A DNA stretch of 24,512 nucleotides from Thermoflexales bacterium. GTDB taxonomy: Bacteria; Chloroflexota; Anaerolineae; B4-G1. A program made the translations under genes and the position numbers. Below, one piece after another: positions 24,148-24,512 of this stretch. The stretch is from assembly GCA_007118795.1 (NCBI GenBank), contig SKQX01000220.1, positions 1-24,512 on the forward strand. The letters are read 5' to 3'. Positions within the stretch are counted from its first letter, which is position 1. The number at the start of each line of letters is the position of its first letter. Below the pieces are notes generated by a model. The model was not told the DNA's origin. It did no database searches and saw only the letters and a list, made by a program, of their open reading frames with translations.

Positions 24148-24512
24148 TCAGTTGTCATCAAATTTCCATCCGTAGACCAGAGGGACGTGGTTCAGCCCCT
24201 CTGCCCTTCGCGGCCGTTGGTACGCCGAGTCCCTTCGCGGCGGGAAGTCCACCGGGTCGGGGGTCAGATCCTGGTACGGGGTAACGGCCAGCAAGTGGGC
24301 AATGCAGTTCAGACGGGCGTGCTTCTTGACATTGGCCTGTACGATGCGCCAGGGCGCCTCCTCGATGTCTGTATACGCGAACATCGCGTCTCTGGCCTTC
24401 GAGTACTCGTCCCACCGCGCCCGAGACTCCATGTCCATGGGGCTCAGCTTCCACAGCTTGCGCGGATCCTCGTTTCGGCTGCGGAACCGCCGCTCCTGCT
24501 CCTCAGCGCTGA
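24148..24512 (-). CDS. ppk2: Second polyphosphate kinase 2 (partial, N-terminus beyond right edge)
   Basis: The frame is open to the right edge, giving the last 121 residues. AEEQERRFRSRNEDP at the edge corresponds to SAEEQESRFQRWMADP in the neighbouring PPK2. It continues through WKLSPMDMESRARW, EYSKARDAMFAYTDIEEAPW and LNCIAHLLAVTPYQDLTP, and ends LVYGWKFDDN*. The catalytic P-loop lies outside the window. It is a clearly diverged paralogue of the gene at 23246-24106: many charged and nucleotide-side positions differ (for example IVQANVKKH versus VIDADVQEH), so the two may use different nucleotides. Confidence 0.92.
   Translation of the reverse strand, partial: SAEEQERRFRSRNEDPRKLWKLSPMDMESRARWDEYSKARDAMFAYTDIEEAPWRIVQANVKKHARLNCIAHLLAVTPYQDLTPDPVDFPPRRDSAYQRPRRAEGLNHVPLVYGWKFDDN

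Noticed and set aside
1..24512. Mobile elements, CRISPR arrays, prophage or defence systems
   Set aside because: No transposase, integrase, spaced repeat array or recognisable defence gene was seen. The only tRNA shows no flanking attachment-site repeat that I could find by eye.

Overview
The window is about 24.5 kb of GC-rich bacterial DNA, densely packed with genes. It most likely comes from a member of the Chloroflexota (Anaerolineae/Caldilineae-like). The main hint is the pairing of a DnaD-domain protein with a DnaC-like ATPase that carries two AAA+ modules in tandem. This lineage call is an inference from protein character and was not tested by search. I see no insertion sequences, CRISPR arrays, phage genes or rRNA.

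Layout, left to right. (1) Positions 1-760, minus strand: the 5' part of a ResB-like cytochrome c biogenesis gene running off the left edge, a hairpin terminator, a tRNA-Thr(CGT) and its promoter. (2) Positions 820-5398, plus strand: an MFS efflux-type transporter, then a promoter-led group of DnaD-like replication protein, tandem-AAA+ helicase loader and tRNA-guanine transglycosylase (tgt). (3) Positions 5469-19191, minus strand: a long block that looks like nucleobase uptake and breakdown. It holds a hydantoinase/dihydropyrimidinase-type amidohydrolase, adenine deaminase, a BMP-family lipoprotein, a nucleoside/sugar-type ABC ATPase, two permeases and a YgfK-type flavin/iron-sulfur oxidoreductase. 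A small two-helix membrane protein, a GYF-domain protein and a Nif3-family protein sit in the middle of the block. (4) Positions 19526-24512, minus strand: a polyphosphate cluster of two tandem PPK2 genes (the upstream one cut by the window edge), PPK1, and a fusion of a metallophosphoesterase with the HD domain normally found at the C-terminus of exopolyphosphatase.

How the genes may work together. In block 3 the ABC system would import nucleosides or bases. Adenine deaminase would convert adenine to hypoxanthine, and YgfK plus the hydantoinase-like enzyme would act on oxidised or reduced ring products. The E. coli yge/ygf purine-degradation region also pairs ygfK with a hydantoinase-like gene. 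An intrinsic terminator after the BMP gene probably sets a high ratio of binding protein to transporter. In block 4, PPK1 and PPK2 interconvert polyphosphate and nucleotides, and the phosphoesterase-HD fusion, directly abutting ppk1, is a candidate polyphosphate or nucleotide phosphohydrolase or regulator.

Most notable points: the phosphoesterase/Ppx-HD fusion in the polyphosphate operon; the tandem AAA+ loader whose second copy has lost the sensor-1 asparagine; a YgfK whose domain order is permuted relative to dihydropyrimidine dehydrogenase; and a set of similar promoters (spacers of 16-17 nt), two of which overlap apparent start codons and so affect start calls.
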